Assembly (NCBI GenBank): GCA_023525715.1 | Contig: CM042016.1 | Span: forward strand, 67,146,882 to 67,210,881 | Length of the DNA: 64,000 bases | Reading direction: 5' to 3' | Source of the DNA: Cichorium intybus | Lineage: Eukaryota > Streptophyta > Magnoliopsida > Asterales > Asteraceae | Notes under the pieces: generated by a model | What the model saw: only the letters and a program-made list of their open reading frames with translations | Databases searched by the model: none | Told to the model about the DNA's origin: nothing | Position numbers and translations under genes: made by a program | Part shown: in pieces, positions 13,720 to 30,376 of the stretch | How the letters are laid out: every line of letters starts with the position of its first letter | How positions within the stretch are numbered: position 1 is the first letter of the stretch

Positions 13720-13720
<1 letters not shown>
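13692..13720 (+). other. Helitron 3' terminal hairpin and CTAG end
   Basis: CCGC and GCGG arms enclose a short loop, then GTACGCAG and CTAG, with T as the next flanking base. This arrangement marks rolling-circle termination in plant Helitrons. Confidence 0.7.

Positions 13721-13809
<89 letters not shown>
13721..13809. repeat. (TA)n microsatellite
   Basis: About 44 TA units between the Helitron end and element A2. Confidence 0.97.

Positions 13810-16809
<3,000 letters not shown>

Positions 16810-16886
<77 letters not shown>
16810..16886. repeat. (TA)n microsatellite
   Basis: About 38 TA units directly after element B. Confidence 0.97.
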
Positions 16887-16888
<2 letters not shown>

Positions 16889-17352
16889 AGAGAATAAAAA
16901 AATAAATAGAATAAAGCCATTTTTGAAAATGTTTTCACCTAGAGCTTGCTAATTAGCAACCTCTTTGAAAAATACTGGGTTTGAAAAGATCCCACTATAG
17001 CTTGTTAAAAATAAAGGAGTTTTTTTATTGAAAAAGCTTTGCAAACCCTCCTACCCTGGATGCTCTCATAATCGGCATTACATCATAGTTTCGATATGCT
17101 TCAACTAACAGCCTGCACATTTCTTTAGTCTTTAAATTTATAATATAAAAAATCAAGTGTGCCACAAATATCATATCTCAGAGCATCTAGTATGACCTTT
17201 GAGATCAAGGTCCAAAATTTTCTTCAGGATTTTTATTGCAGAACTCATGCCAAGTTCCCAAGCGGTATAACAAGTTTTTCGTTTGCTTAAAACTCTCAAA
17301 TTTATCCTTTCATTTTATATCCATTGTTTTTTATTAATAAAAAATAGATATT

Positions 17353-17935
<583 letters not shown>

Positions 17936-18538
17936 TTGTGACAATTGTCATTTTCAAGTCAAATTTTGACTTAAATCTGTTTCCTTAGACTTTTTATTTT
18001 GACTTTATGATAGAAATAGGTCCAAAAACTCTTTAGATGCTTGAATCGAATTAGAATCTAGAATTAATATGCTTGACTAGTACAATTCAAGTGAATTGTT
18101 CGATTTCTGCAGAAAATGCCAGTAAACGGTTAAAAATGACTGTAAATATCTTTTATGGTTAAAAGTAATTATGAACAACTTTAAATAAAGTGAAAATATT
18201 AAAATTCACATTACAATAATTGTGAGGTTTGAATTTGGTCATAAAAACTTTTAAAAGTCTTAAAAACTCAAAATTTATAAATTGGATGTTAAAAAATTTA
18301 TAAATTTCACCATAAGGCTTATATTATCAAATTAAATTAATTAAATTATTAAATATAATTAGGAATGATTTTTTTTTTGTTCCTAGCATTTATTTAATAA
18401 TTATGAGCTAAATAAGTCAATTAAGTCATCTTTTAACCAACATTTTATAAAAATGACTAGGTTTTTATTAAATATAAAAAAAATTTATATAAAAGTTTTT
18501 GAATGAAGGGTGGGGAGCCCTTTGAACCGTCGGCCATA

Positions 18539-18552
18539 CCCCCCCCCCCCCC
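18539..18552. repeat. poly-C run
   Basis: A run of about 14 C inside the long LTR, unusual in this AT-rich context. Confidence 0.9.
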
Positions 18553-19668
18553 TTCCCCCATGCAAGTTGCTTTTGTTCATCATTTTGTAAAGACTTACAC
18601 TCTACCATTTCACTTTTTATTTTTCCCATAACATTTCACCATAATTCTCTCAACTCTCTGCTACTCTCTCTCTTTCTCTCGAAAATTGCCAGCCCAAGAA
18701 CACCATTTTCAAGTTCAAAAAAATCGGATTCCATAGGTTTTCTTCAAGGTAAAGTTCAAACACAAGCTTCATTACTTCATTTTCTAGCAAAATCTTATGA
18801 TTTTATGCACATATCTTCACTTATACACCCTTTTATTGAAACAGACTATGGGTTATATTAAACCCACGAAATTTGATGATGATGATGTTAGAAATACACA
18901 TGAAACATCAAGAATGTGCATGCATGTGAATTTCCATGACCAATCTATGTCAAAAATCAAGATAAATGCATGTTTTCTAGTGTTATGTACAAAAATCGTG
19001 ACATGCATGCTAATTTCTTGTAGAGATCTGATTTGAAACTTCTAAGACACATGCATGATGCTTAAACCTTCATGCATGGGTTCATATTTAAGGATTAAGA
19101 CACATGCATGTGCTTGAACGATCATAAATCTACAAAAATACCTTAAGCAATTTATTCAACTTTGTCCGATTTATGGTAAGTAGATAATATTATAAAAAGT
19201 TTAACTGGAAAATTTCAAAGGCTAACTCGAATTTCTTGGTTCTTTAAAAATATGACAATAAATGATGGCTATAATTCACTTAAATTACTTGCCAAAGGAG
19301 ATATCATCTAGAAAAATCACAGGTGAACCTATAAAGTATATGTGTGGTTTCCAGGAAAATTCAGGCCTTTGTGCCACCTTTTAATACACTTTTTGATTTA
19401 TGGATTTTTTACCTAAATAAATCCTTAAGTCAGAAAATATCCTGTAAAAGTGACAAGAGGCAATTTGCAAGACTTCTATTTAATATAACATGTTTATACA
19501 AATGTTTCCAGAATTTTTTAGGACTCATTACTAGTACTTTCACGAATTTAAGTGTTTTTGATGAAATAATGAACAAAAATAAGGAAAATATGTTAAAAAT
19601 ATTCTAAAACCTCTAAAAATGGGTCTAGATACCTAATAAAATGCCTCAATCTGAAATTAAAAGTTTAA

Positions 19669-21527
19669 GACCGTTTGATGATCTCTTTTTTTTTTCCTCT
19701 TAATTAGAAAAGTGCCTCCTTATGAATCAGATATAAGAGCATGTCTGTTTAAAAAAATAAAAGAGATTTCACGTTTTTGCCCTCGCTCTATCCCCGCCTA
19801 CAACTCCCTTCTCCTTCTCTTATGATCGCGACACAACTCCCTTCTCCCTCCTCTCTTACGATTATGACACCGCCGTCCTAGACCAGACCACCGCCGGCGC
19901 CGCTGCTGCTTTCCGGTCCATCCCGACGCCGCTGCTGCTTTCCGGTTTTCATCTTCGACATCCTCTGTCTTCTGCTTTCCGCTGCTGCTTTCCGGTGTTC
20001 ATATCTGACATCCGCCGGCATCTCTCTCCCTCCTCTGTCTTCCACCAAACGGAACCGAAGTCTCCATCGCTGATTCGTCTCTACTTTTGGATTCCCGAGT
20101 CATCGCTGCTCACTTGGTAAGTTTTCCTTTTTCTCTTTTTCGTTTGACCTAATTGGTTTATATGAACTTGCAACAAATGCTCACTTCAAATGCTCGATTT
20201 TTTTTCTTTTCTGGTTTAGGTATGAAATCGACTTTGATTCAATTTTGTTGTGAATTTTTCTAGTGAAATTGTGAATGATCACCGGCATATCTTGCGAAAT
20301 TGTGAATGATCACCAGCGACGATCCGATCTGGTTACTCTTTTTTTTTCGAATTTATTTTGCTAATGTTTCTATCGATCCCATTTTCTAAATTACTCATTA
20401 AGATTCATGGTTTGAATCTGTGATTCAATCAATTATCTAACTGGTTTCTGCAATCATTGTGTATCATAAAAGGAAAGCTAAATTCAATCTCCCAATATTT
20501 TCTAACTCTCGAATACTATGGAATTTGATTTTAATCTTTATTGAAATCGATTAATTGTGTATGGGATTTTGCATGAATTGAAGGCTGCGATTCTGATAGA
20601 GATTAATGATTATTGATATTGTAGATTGTATTATTGAACCATGAGACGGAGACCAGGAATTGGTGGTTTACAGACTGCCGCCGCTGCTAGGGTTCGTCTG
20701 AATTTACCTTATTTCCTACTTGCTTACAAATTCGAATTGATGTATAATTTGATGATACTTTAATCCTTAAATGATGTTTCTGTAGCAGATATAAACTAGA
20801 AAAACGCAGGGCAAGCAGAAAGAAGGAACATGAGAGCCCTTGGTGACATGAAATCTTGCAAGTATGAGAAACTGGTTCACAAAAGTCGTTGACAAAATAT
20901 GATAGTTCGTTGACATATTTCAGTAGATAGGAAAGTTGTGCACAAAAGTCGGATTCAGAAGGGTAAGCATATTTGGATTTTCTTCCTCACCAGCTCCGCA
21001 TCAGGTAGTGGCATCCTATTCAAATAGTATTGATTCGATTTTCCAATTCAAGTTTTGTTCATGTTTAGTCGACTATGGTTAAGGGAAGATTGAAAAAATT
21101 GGTTCAAGGAAGTACAATGATATTAATTTCAAAGTACTATGCTATTATGAGTTGATTTTATAAGTACAAATGCTCCTAGAACTTGTTGAAGTTGGCATCC
21201 TAATAGAAGATGGCATTGATTAGGCAGTATGTAATGAATTTTTAAAGTTTTTGGATGTCTGTAATGAATTGTGGTTTAGAAATTATTTAGCTTTTCTTAA
21301 TTTTGGCTTTATCTAATGAATTTTTAAATTTTTTGGATGTTTTATTGTATTTGTTATGAATTTTAAAAAGAGGGGTAAAATAATCATTTTTTCATTCAGC
21401 ACACGAATTAAGAGGTTCCAATCAAACAGCATGTTAACATTTCAGCTCTTAACAATACAGACCCTCTTAAACTCTCAGACCTCTTAAAAATTCAGATCTT
21501 AAAAATTAAGAGGTTGCCAAACAGGCC
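19669..21527. mobile_element. Pack-type hAT-like element carrying VPS22 exon 1
   Basis: The left end, GACCGTTTGATGATCTCTT, is an imperfect match to the reverse-complemented right end, GGCCTGTTTGGCAACCTCTT. Subterminal CTCTTAA / TTAAGAG words are typical of a common plant hAT-like family. An 8-bp target duplication could not be confirmed. The cargo is the 5' part of a nuclear gene. Confidence 0.5.
20641..20691 (+). pseudogene. first coding exon of VPS22/SNF8 (ESCRT-II), captured
   Basis: ATG at 20641 opens MRRRPGIGGLQTAAAAR, the characteristic N-terminus of plant vacuolar protein sorting 22. A GT donor at 20692 falls at the normal exon end. The 5' UTR-like CT- and GC-rich region (19790-20110) and an intron precede it. 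No later VPS22 exon is found, so only a 5' fragment was captured. ESCRT-II sorts ubiquitinated cargo at endosomes; this fragment cannot encode a working subunit. Confidence 0.8.
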
Positions 21528-22382
21528 TAAGTGTTTTGAATATTATTTGGATTAAAGCACTAGACGTGCAAAATAGGAATATGCAAAAATTATAAAAGTT
21601 GGGCTATTTTAATTCCAAAACATGTTTTGATAATTTTTGCAAGTTATATAAGTCATATAACAGGTATCCAAAAATAATGGGCAAATTTGTTAATTTAGTT
21701 TTCTATCTTTCATTAATTTTGGGGTATTTTTCAAGGAATTTAATGGGAAATAAATAATTAAAAATGTATAAAAATTATGAAAATTTTAAATAAGTCTTTT
21801 ATGGTAATAAGAAATGAAATTGCATAGTTGGTAACTATTAATATTCATTTATAAGGTTTTTGGGAAATTCTCATATTTTGGAACACAATTAAACGTTAAT
21901 ACGTAAATAGGCTCGAATTGTAAAATTTGTCATTGGAATTGTTCACAAGTATAATAATATGCACCAAGAATTATATTTCTGAATAAGGTTAATTTTTATA
22001 TGAATTCAACCTTTAGAACAAATAATGACATTTTCTATGTAGAAGTAAGCATATTAGTGATAGATGACTAATCTAGAATCACATTAGTGTATTTCCCCTT
22101 ATCATAGGCTCCCGATAAGAGATACGTGGATTACTTGCAAGCGTCAATAGTGCCATTTTCATCTTACTGTGAGTATTCACAACCCCTCTTTACAATTATT
22201 ATTATTTTGGGGTAGAAGAGCATGATCGTACTATTTAATGTTGTTGTACTAAATTGTTTGTTCAATATGTTATTTATATATCTATGAATGTGTATGCCAT
22301 GCGAACTTTGAGAACTTATCATATCAAGTCCCTGAACTTACACAACTTATTAACTCTTTGAGTCGTTGGTTACTATGAATAG

Positions 22383-25300
22383 TGTAACGCCCCAAATTTT
22401 GTCCATTTTTTTAAAACATAATAACATTAAAAACACAATGGTGCTATCGCTTAAACATGGTTGTTATACTTCATGTCTATAAGACATGAATATCAAAAAT
22501 AAAGTTCAACCAAACATTTGGTTTACAAGTTTACAACCACGGGCGTTACGAATTTATATCAAAACAAACCATAGCAAGCAGAGAAGGATTAAACCATAGC
22601 ATCAAAACATGAGAGCTATGCTTAGCTCCACTCCATCTAGTCTTCCCAAAACATATCTAGCACTTCATATAGTCATCCTACTCTTGCGAACCTGGACCTG
22701 GGACACATGGCATGAAACATAAAATACGTAAGACAAAAATGTCTCGTGAGCTACATAGGTTTTAGACTCAAAATATTTAAAACATTATATATATTGTTTC
22801 CAAAGCCCTTGTAACCAAATCATATCATATCTCTTATTGAAAACTTTTAAAAACATAACATATATCATTTTCAAAGCCTTTGATAATAAACTGTCATCAT
22901 AAAATTTTCTTTATTCAAACTTGACTGGTATTCATTCGGGTCCGGATTTTTATACTTAGGGCCTTAGTCACCTTTGGTGATACCCCAAGTCTATATTGAA
23001 ATGGTAAGAACGTAATCAAACCATCTCAGCATCGTATCACATGCTTTGACTGGTGTCTCCACATGTTTTATTTTTATACTTAGGATAATCACACGTAGTG
23101 ATTTTCCCAAGTCTATACTAAGATGGAAAGAACAAGATCAGTCCATCCTAGCATCTTGTGTTTTAGGACATCTACTTCGCGAAGGGGAAGGTACCACCCC
23201 AGTAGACTCCTCTATATTCCGTTACGGGAATATCATGGCCCGGGCAAAAGTGGGTAACATACTAACTTGCATTGCTGCATTCATTCATATTTCAAATACC
23301 AGTCATAAAAGAAAACATAATATGATTTGACATCAAATTACTTGCTGAAATCACATTAAGGCTAGTGCCAAACCAATCTTTTCAAATTTCAATTCAATTT
23401 GATGTCAAATCACACTTTCTAAAGCATGTTAGGCTTAATGCCAAAACTTGCTTTCAAACCATTAAGACTTTGTGCCAAAATACACATTTCAAATCACTTG
23501 GGCTTAATGCCAAAAATGCTTTTCAAATAACTTTCAAATCCTTATGGCTTGATTGCCAAAACATGCTTTCAAATCATAGTATGAGACTTTAAAATAATCA
23601 TGTCATAGGTAAATAAATTTGCATAACATCTCATACTCGAAAATTCACATAAACTAAAAAAAACATTTTGCCATGTCCCCCAAAGAGGGAAAATGTCACA
23701 TGTACTCACCTCGGTCCGCTAGTCTTTGCCTCTACTTGCTTCTGCGCACTCCTTAGCTTCTATATTGATAATATAGAAGATTAGTATAATAATCAAATAC
23801 TAACATACCACGTATGTTACACAATTCTAATTCATATAACTCTCTTCAAACTAGTTCAAACTAGTGTTATTCTAGGAATGTTTAATTTTAGTCAATTAAT
23901 AAGTTAAACGCTCTTAAGTCCACAAAGTATGAATTTTATGAGCTAATTATTCAACTTTCCAAATTATCAACTTCAATATATGTATGTATAAACTAAAATT
24001 CTCAACTTTGAACACGGTGTGTTCTTTACACACTCTTAATCTAGGAGATTGCAATTCCATCATGCCAATTCCATTTCATCATTCTTCAATTCCAATGTTT
24101 AACATCCATGTATATTGAAACCTTATTTCATCTATTTTAGCAATTACCAGCTCAAAACAGAAAATATTGATAAAAACCCCATAATAAGTGATAGATATTC
24201 CATGATTCTTCATCTAGTCAACCTTTTGCTAACATGCATGTAAAAATCCAATCAAAATCAAATTATATCTAACATAACTTTTTCATCAGTGTGATAGAAC
24301 CATAAAATTCTTCATCTTTTCAACTTTTCTCAAACATGCAACAATGATCTCAAACCCAATACTCAATACTTTCATTCCATGTGTGATTTTTGACTTGCAA
24401 CAGTGATAGTAACAAGAATCTATGCTCAATCTCAACATGCATGTGTAAATTTTTCGGATTTAGGAACTAGGGTTTGAAAATCAATTAACCCCTCTTTCAT
24501 TTTCTGTCCCAAAGTTCAAAATTTCTGAAATTGAAGTAATATAAACATGAAAATGGACAAAGCACAAGTTTTCCTTGCTCACCCTCTAGCTCCCGCCGGC
24601 CGCTGATGACCCCTCGCCGGAAAATCGCCGGAAAAATAGTGCGATGGCACTGTTCCTGCGTCTTCTACCTTGCTGCTACCGATATCTAATGAGCAAAGCT
24701 CCTCCTCGTGACCCTCTACTCGAAAATCACTGACCAGGCTATCGGATTTTCCTTTCCCGATCAGAATCGCACACAAGAGTGTGTGCGTGTCTTTGCTTCT
24801 CGATCTCTCCCTCTTCTGATTTCAATTTACCGTAAAAGAAAATGGGGAAGACGTGTTTGGGGTATCACGCAGGTCACAGAGGGATAAAAGAACTGATTGG
24901 CTGATTTTTAAATGGGAAATGACGAAATTGCCCTTATTCCAGACTTAAGACTAAGACGAGTCTTCTTAGTCTAAATTTTACTTGATTTTATAAGACTAAG
25001 ACGAGTCTTCTTAGTCTAAGCTTTACTCGATTTTATAAGACTAAGACGAGTCTTCTTAGTCTAAATTTTACTTGATTTTATAAGACTAAGACGAGTCTTC
25101 TTAGTCTAGAGAAATTTCCAGCTTTTCTCTTTATTCTTCCTTGACTTTACTAGGGCATAACTCCTTCATATGATGTCTAAATGTTACATACTTTACACCT
25201 CTAGAAAGCTGAGAATGAGCTCTACAACGTTCATCTACTGACCTTTTTGTCTGTATCTTGATGGATTTTACGTTATTAGCCCTTGAAAATGACTCCTTGG

Positions 25301-25659
25301 TCATTTTTGTCACTTTTGGGCCATCTTAAAACCTTCACAACTCCTTCGTTACAACTCCAAATGGCCCGATTGGTTTTCCTATATTTTTATTATCTCAAAT
25401 ACTAACAAAGTCATATTGATAACCTCTTCCTAATTTCTGTTAGATTTTGAGATATTAATTTTTCAAGATAGCTCAATAAAATTTTCACTTTTAGTCCTTT
25501 ATGCGATTTCGTTACTACTCGGGTTCCTATATTATTATTGTTTTACTAAAGTTACTTTCTCACTACTATAAAGTAATTATGATACTTTTATGCACATATA
25601 AAATATTAGATTTATAGAATACTAAATTCATATAACTCAAGAATGTTTTAGTTGTCACA
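22383..25659 (-). repeat. 3277-bp solo LTR with AATAG target-site duplication
   Basis: On the minus strand it runs from TGTGACAACTAAAAC to GGGGCGTTACA. AATAG flanks both ends (22378-22382 and 25660-25664). No gag, pol, PBS or PPT is present, so it is a solo LTR left by LTR-LTR recombination. Two diverged copies of an 85-base module start near 22950 and 23072 (ATACTTAGG ... CCAAGTCTATA). Confidence 0.9.
24947..25111. repeat. 45-bp tandem repeat of palindromic units
   Basis: GACTAAGACGAGTCTTCTTAG recurs at 24949, 24994, 25039 and 25084, exactly 45 bases apart. Each copy is an imperfect palindrome. The spacer is AATTTTACTTGATTTTAT-like. It lies within the solo LTR. Confidence 0.92.
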
Positions 25660-26206
25660 AATAGCACTATTTGGAATCGACAACTCCTCACTCACTTATT
25701 CATAGAGTGCATATTACGATATTACTTATGTTACGATAAGCATAAGTCTTGATAAGGCATTGTTCAGTCGTTAGGTTTGGTTGTGTACTCATTGTTCGAT
25801 TTTACACACAAACAAATTATTTCGTATTTAGCAACGAACTCCTATTTATGGAAACTCTATCAAAAATTTGATATTGACTTATAAACTGTCTATTTTTGCA
25901 AACCTGTGAACTCACCAACTATTTTCATAGTTGACCCTCGTTTTTCATGGTTTTTCAGGAAACAATTAGTAAGTGCATCTCGTGTTGTCATCTTTGAGCA
26001 TGTTGCATTTTAGGAACGTTGTCATTGAAATGGATCTTTTGGACATTTGTTGGTTGAAAAACATGTTTTAATTTGGTTGACTTTATGGCTTGTAACACTC
26101 AAATACTTTTAATTTTGTGATGTATCTGTGTTTATTTGCTATGTAACCGTTTCGATGTCATTCCTCGTGTTTCCGCTTTAGCAGGGTGTGACAACACATA
26201 CACACA

Positions 26207-26234
26207 CTAGGTTACAAATCCGTGTTTAACACGG
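26207..26234 (-). other. Helitron 3' hairpin and CTAG terminus
   Basis: A 6-7 bp perfect hairpin is followed by GTAAC and CTAG on the minus strand. The next flanking base is T, the canonical Helitron junction. Confidence 0.75.
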
Positions 26235-27938
26235 TTGACGATAAAAAAATTATACGCTAAACAAAATAAATATTAATATGACTTAAATAATGGCACATAA
26301 TATTAAAATGTGCTAGTCATAATAAAATGCTAACAAATAAAGTAACTTAGAATGATATATGTTAAGAAACTAAATAAATAAATAAAAACTATCAAAATGT
26401 GCAATACTTTTATATTCTAAGTAATAATGAATAAATGCTATGTAATAGCAGTTGTACATAAAAAAATTGTTTTCTCATGTGTTATTATTATTTGATGGTA
26501 GCAATAAAAGAAAATAGAGATAATTTATTGGGTTGATAATCTTGATATCAGGTAATTCATATTGATTAAATCCTGCATTATCCAGACCAAGCTGATTGAT
26601 TAGTTTCATAATATTGATTATAACATATATTCATGTTAAGTAAATCCCACTTGATGAAGACTAAGTTTGATTCATTGATTTCATTGCCTAAGCATTCTCA
26701 TTCAAATAAACGTTTTGACTTTATTGAAACTTTATTTCATTTGTTAATTAGTTCATCAGGAGGAGTGAGAAGATCCACCTGATTAAACCTATTTGGTCGT
26801 ATAGAATTATTAAAAAAATATTGTATTAATTGCAAAATCAATAAAAAATATTTTTTTTATTAAACCAAAAAAGTTTCAAACTAAACTGTTTTATTATTAT
26901 TATTATTTTGTAATTTGACATTGTGTGAAACTATAAACCGATATAAAGTCAGTAATGTTATAATTTTGTAGATATTTGAAACCACTTGCACCTTGATAAA
27001 AAATAATTACAATCTCTAAAAAGAAATAAATTAAACGCATCTCATTTTTCGTCTCTCTTTAAAAAATGAAATGACTAAAATGATGACAAATCATCTAATA
27101 CGGTTGGTATATATGAACATAATGTTATGTTTAATTAGTTTTCCATCATAATGAAATAAACAAATTTTTTTCCTTAAAAAAACATCATTAATTATTCATT
27201 ACATTCTGAAATGGAACCCAAAATAGATGTGGTAGTTATCCCAACATAAAACTCCATTCAAATAGATTCTCAGTGTTATTACCCTCCAACCAAAAACAAT
27301 ACAAAATTTTTTAAAAATGGCATCGCTAAAGGTAAATTATATAAAGTAAACGATACATAGAATACAAATTGTTATTTCCTTAAATTCACAAATGCCATAT
27401 AAACTATAGTTTAAATATTAAATTCTTTGTCTTACCTTTCATAGGATCTATATAGTCCCATATCTGAAAAAATATATTAATCTTTAGTGGCAATTTAGTC
27501 CACCCATTTATAGTAATAAATATTATTTCTATTGGATAGAAGTGGTATAATCGGGTAAACTATTTGGAAGAACAGAAAGCATAACACTATTATAAACGTT
27601 TGATGAAAATATATTGGTATTCATAGAATTTAGGGGTAAATATAGAAAACTCCAACATATTATTAGGGTATATTCAAAAAAGTCCTTCTATTATATTTAT
27701 GTTTAAAAGAACACAACCTATTAATATTTACCTTTTAAAATAACTCAATTTGCAAGTTTTACCACTTCTTTACCGGATAATTTAATGATCTGGACAAAAA
27801 TAAATAAAGTTTTAAATACATGGAAAAACTCATTGAGTATCAGAATATGATTGATAATAGCTACATTGTTTCCACCAATTACTCGATTAATCACTCTAAG
27901 AATAGTGCTTCTGGTAATAACAACGCTTTAAGAATCAG

Positions 27939-28037
27939 GGTGATCCGTCCCTTGAAGACTTCCGTACTCGATATGGATCTACAGACGCTGACGTCATAAT
28001 CGTCAGAGCTGGTGTCTCCAATGCCGCCCTTGGGAAG
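27939..28037 (+). pseudogene. squalene epoxidase fragment (FAD-binding N-terminal motif)
   Basis: The frame reads GDPSLEDFRTRYGSTDADVI then IVRAGVSNAALGKV. Plant squalene monooxygenases have TDADVIIVGAGVAGAAL at the dinucleotide-binding fold. Here the glycine motif is broken (R for the first G, N for the last). A GT follows the exon-like segment. Squalene epoxidase makes 2,3-oxidosqualene in sterol synthesis; this is only a short captured piece. Confidence 0.65.
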
Positions 28038-30205
28038 GTGAGATCATGGAGATGATAGTTTATCATCTATTTTGGATGGAAACAAGGGAATAAAGTCATT
28101 TAATCATCTTTTTTCTTAATTTACCCAAGAAAGCGTTGATGCTTCTGAAAAACATTTTTGGTATTTGTGCATTCGATAAGGCCGCGAAAGAAGTAATTTG
28201 TGAATTAATCTACTTCAAAAAATTAAGTTGGACACAGGTTGCTTAATTCAATGTGGCCGGTGTACACTACCTTTAGAGAACCTAAGTTAATTACTCATTA
28301 TTAATTACTCATTATGCTGTGGTCAAGAGGGTTTAGGAAGAGAAGTTGTGCTCCGGTGGATATAAGTCAAAATGGTGTGGAGTTCGATGTCCATTGGAGA
28401 ATGTTCGTTGCTATAATTTCTGTGATTTCTGGAAAAATCTTGAAAGAACCTCTTCACAAAGCTTGATTCAGAATCGAAGCAATTTGAAAAACTACAGAAT
28501 TATACATCTACCATAAATCATTCATGCCGCTGAGACAATATTTTTCGTGCCATCGTTGACTCGTTCGACCGGAAGTGCAAATATCATATCATTGTATTAG
28601 GTCGAAGGCATCATCGTTGTCGATTTACGGTAGATCCCAGTAATCGTATACCTGTGACAAAATCACTTTCAGATTGGAACTCAGAAATCGTATAAACCAA
28701 ATCGCTTTCAGATCGGAAATCAGATTCCTCTTCCTGTTTTTGAAAACGTATGAAACAAATGTTAAAAATACCACCTTCATGCATTCGGATTCAAACTCAT
28801 AATTCATAAACCTCTGATCGACGGTTTCTAGCTTTCTGTAGCGAGGGATGGCAGCTTCGATCTTTCTCCTCCAATGTCGGCTCAAACAAAACGTGATTTA
28901 ACAAGAAGGCGTAACTGAGAATTTTAACCCTAATTACAAGTCCACGTATGCCTTTTATTTCCACGTTTAAAAAAAAAAATTCCACCTATTGCAATCAACC
29001 GGTTAGTAGGAGTAAAAATCTATGTTTTGGGTTAAAGTGATAGGTAAAAAAAGATTGAATGGGTTTTTTAGACTCAAATAAAACTGAAGGGTTTATTTGA
29101 ATATAGCCTATAAAAAACAAAGGCTTTTCTGCATTTAGCCCTAGAATTTAAATATAAGAGAAGTATAAAATTACCCGGAACTTTTTTCCTATTTAAGAAG
29201 AAACAGCTTCTAGGTAACCTCCACGCCTAATTGATTTCAGTAGTTCTCAGTTGTTCTGTATGTTCCTGTTCCTTTCAACATTGATTCACAAGCACTTCAA
29301 AACTAAGTATTAAACCAGGTTTTAGTTCAATAGATGGTAATAAACAAATTAGACCTGCTTATAGAAACCTATTTCCATCTCTTCTTATTAAAGCATTGTA
29401 CTTTAAAGAATATAGATTTAAAAATATTAAAAAATAACTTGGTTTGATCTTTCAAAGTACGATGCCTTAATAGGAATGGAATGAAAGTATAATGCTGTAA
29501 CTGAAAGAAACTGAAACAGTGTTAGGATGCTACAATAAACAAAATAAAGAAAGTAACTTTCTATTTACGATTGTTTGCATGTATGTATATTATGCATGCA
29601 CTACAATAAATAATAAATCTTTCATCTTAATTCAAAACAAAAAAATATATGCAACATATATCTACAGTTTCTTTGTTTCAAAATACAATTCCGAAAATAT
29701 ACCCTTACCCAAAGTACGTTCCATTTTCATGACATTGGTCATCTAATCTGACTTTCAGTTTTACAAAACTTGTTTTTAAGGTCCTTAGTCGAAACAGTGA
29801 CCAAAACCATTAGGAAACTTTAATATAATGACCAAACCATCAAATAACTTGTTTTCATATGTTTTAAATGTTGGTGTTTATTCATGTTTAAAGTCTTTTA
29901 CTGTATCTATATAAAAAAAACTGATTTTATCAATCACTTGTAATTAAGTAGAATTTAATCCAAAGCTTATATAAAACCTAGAATTTGAAACATACAAATA
30001 AAAGTTCCTCTGGTTTGAGAACTGGAACAAAAATTTATCCAAACATCAAACCTATAACTGAAAATGAGAAACTTCACATCATCACTCATGGACAACTTCC
30101 TTAACAGAAGTCAACAACCAATGTTTGAACAAATAACTGTTGGCACCATGATCAAAATTAAGCAAATAATCAATTACTACCAAAAGTAAAGATGGTAGAG
30201 AAGAT
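28038..30205. other. Helitron interior, no gene recognised
   Basis: AT-rich, intron-like sequence with some open patches (28300-28620 and 28600-28980). The dispersed GTACAATGC / GCTACAATAAA words appear near 29460-29550. Nothing matched a family I know. Confidence 0.4.
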
Positions 30206-30210
30206 GCATT

Positions 30211-30376
30211 TGTTACAGTCAATAATTTCCCATGAAAGGCTCCACTGCATTCTCATTAGAATAAATACACAATATACATAATATGGGCTGAATACAAACA
30301 TTGGACTAACCTAGAATCACTATTGGGCTAACTAGAAAGACAATATATACACAAATTATAAAATACACGGCTAAAA
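30211..30376 (-). repeat. LTR 1 of array (outer 3' LTR)
   Basis: 166 bp. On the minus strand it starts TTTTAGCC, not TGTTAGCC, right after the PPT. It ends TGTAACA beside the left GCATT. Confidence 0.95.

Larger units (their letters stand above)
7665..13720 (+). mobile_element. non-autonomous Helitron carrying gene fragments (5' end approximate)
   Basis: The right end has the Helitron 3' signature: a GC-rich hairpin (CCGC/GCGG arms around 13692-13708), eight bases, then CTAG at 13717-13720 followed by T. The left end is less clear. The CCATACTATAAACC stretch after the (TA)n tract at 7664 resembles plant Helitron 5' starts but lacks a clean TC. (TA)n lies on both sides, fitting A/T insertion into one microsatellite. 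The interior holds intron-containing gene pieces in plus orientation, typical Helitron cargo. No Rep/helicase is visible. Confidence 0.6.
17937..26193 (+). repeat. probable long solo LTR (Ty3/gypsy-like), interrupted by two insertions
   Basis: It starts TGTGACAATTGTC and ends GCAGGGTGTGACA, the TG...CA form of an LTR. A CT-rich, leader-like stretch (18655-18700) fits plus orientation. Removing the insertions at 19669-21527 and 22378-25659 leaves about 3.1 kb, the size of long gypsy LTRs. No internal domain follows. The flanks (ATACT, ACACA) do not match, so the target duplication is unproven; the left flank is microsatellite. Confidence 0.55.

Noticed and set aside
24947..25111. CRISPR-like array
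   Set aside because: Repeats and spacers are both near-identical every 45 bases in eukaryotic LTR DNA; it is an ordinary tandem repeat.
22383..26193. A single TIR element from TGTAACGCCCC to GGGTGTGACA
   Set aside because: The exact AATAG duplication ends the inner unit at 25659, so the right boundary belongs to a different, outer element.
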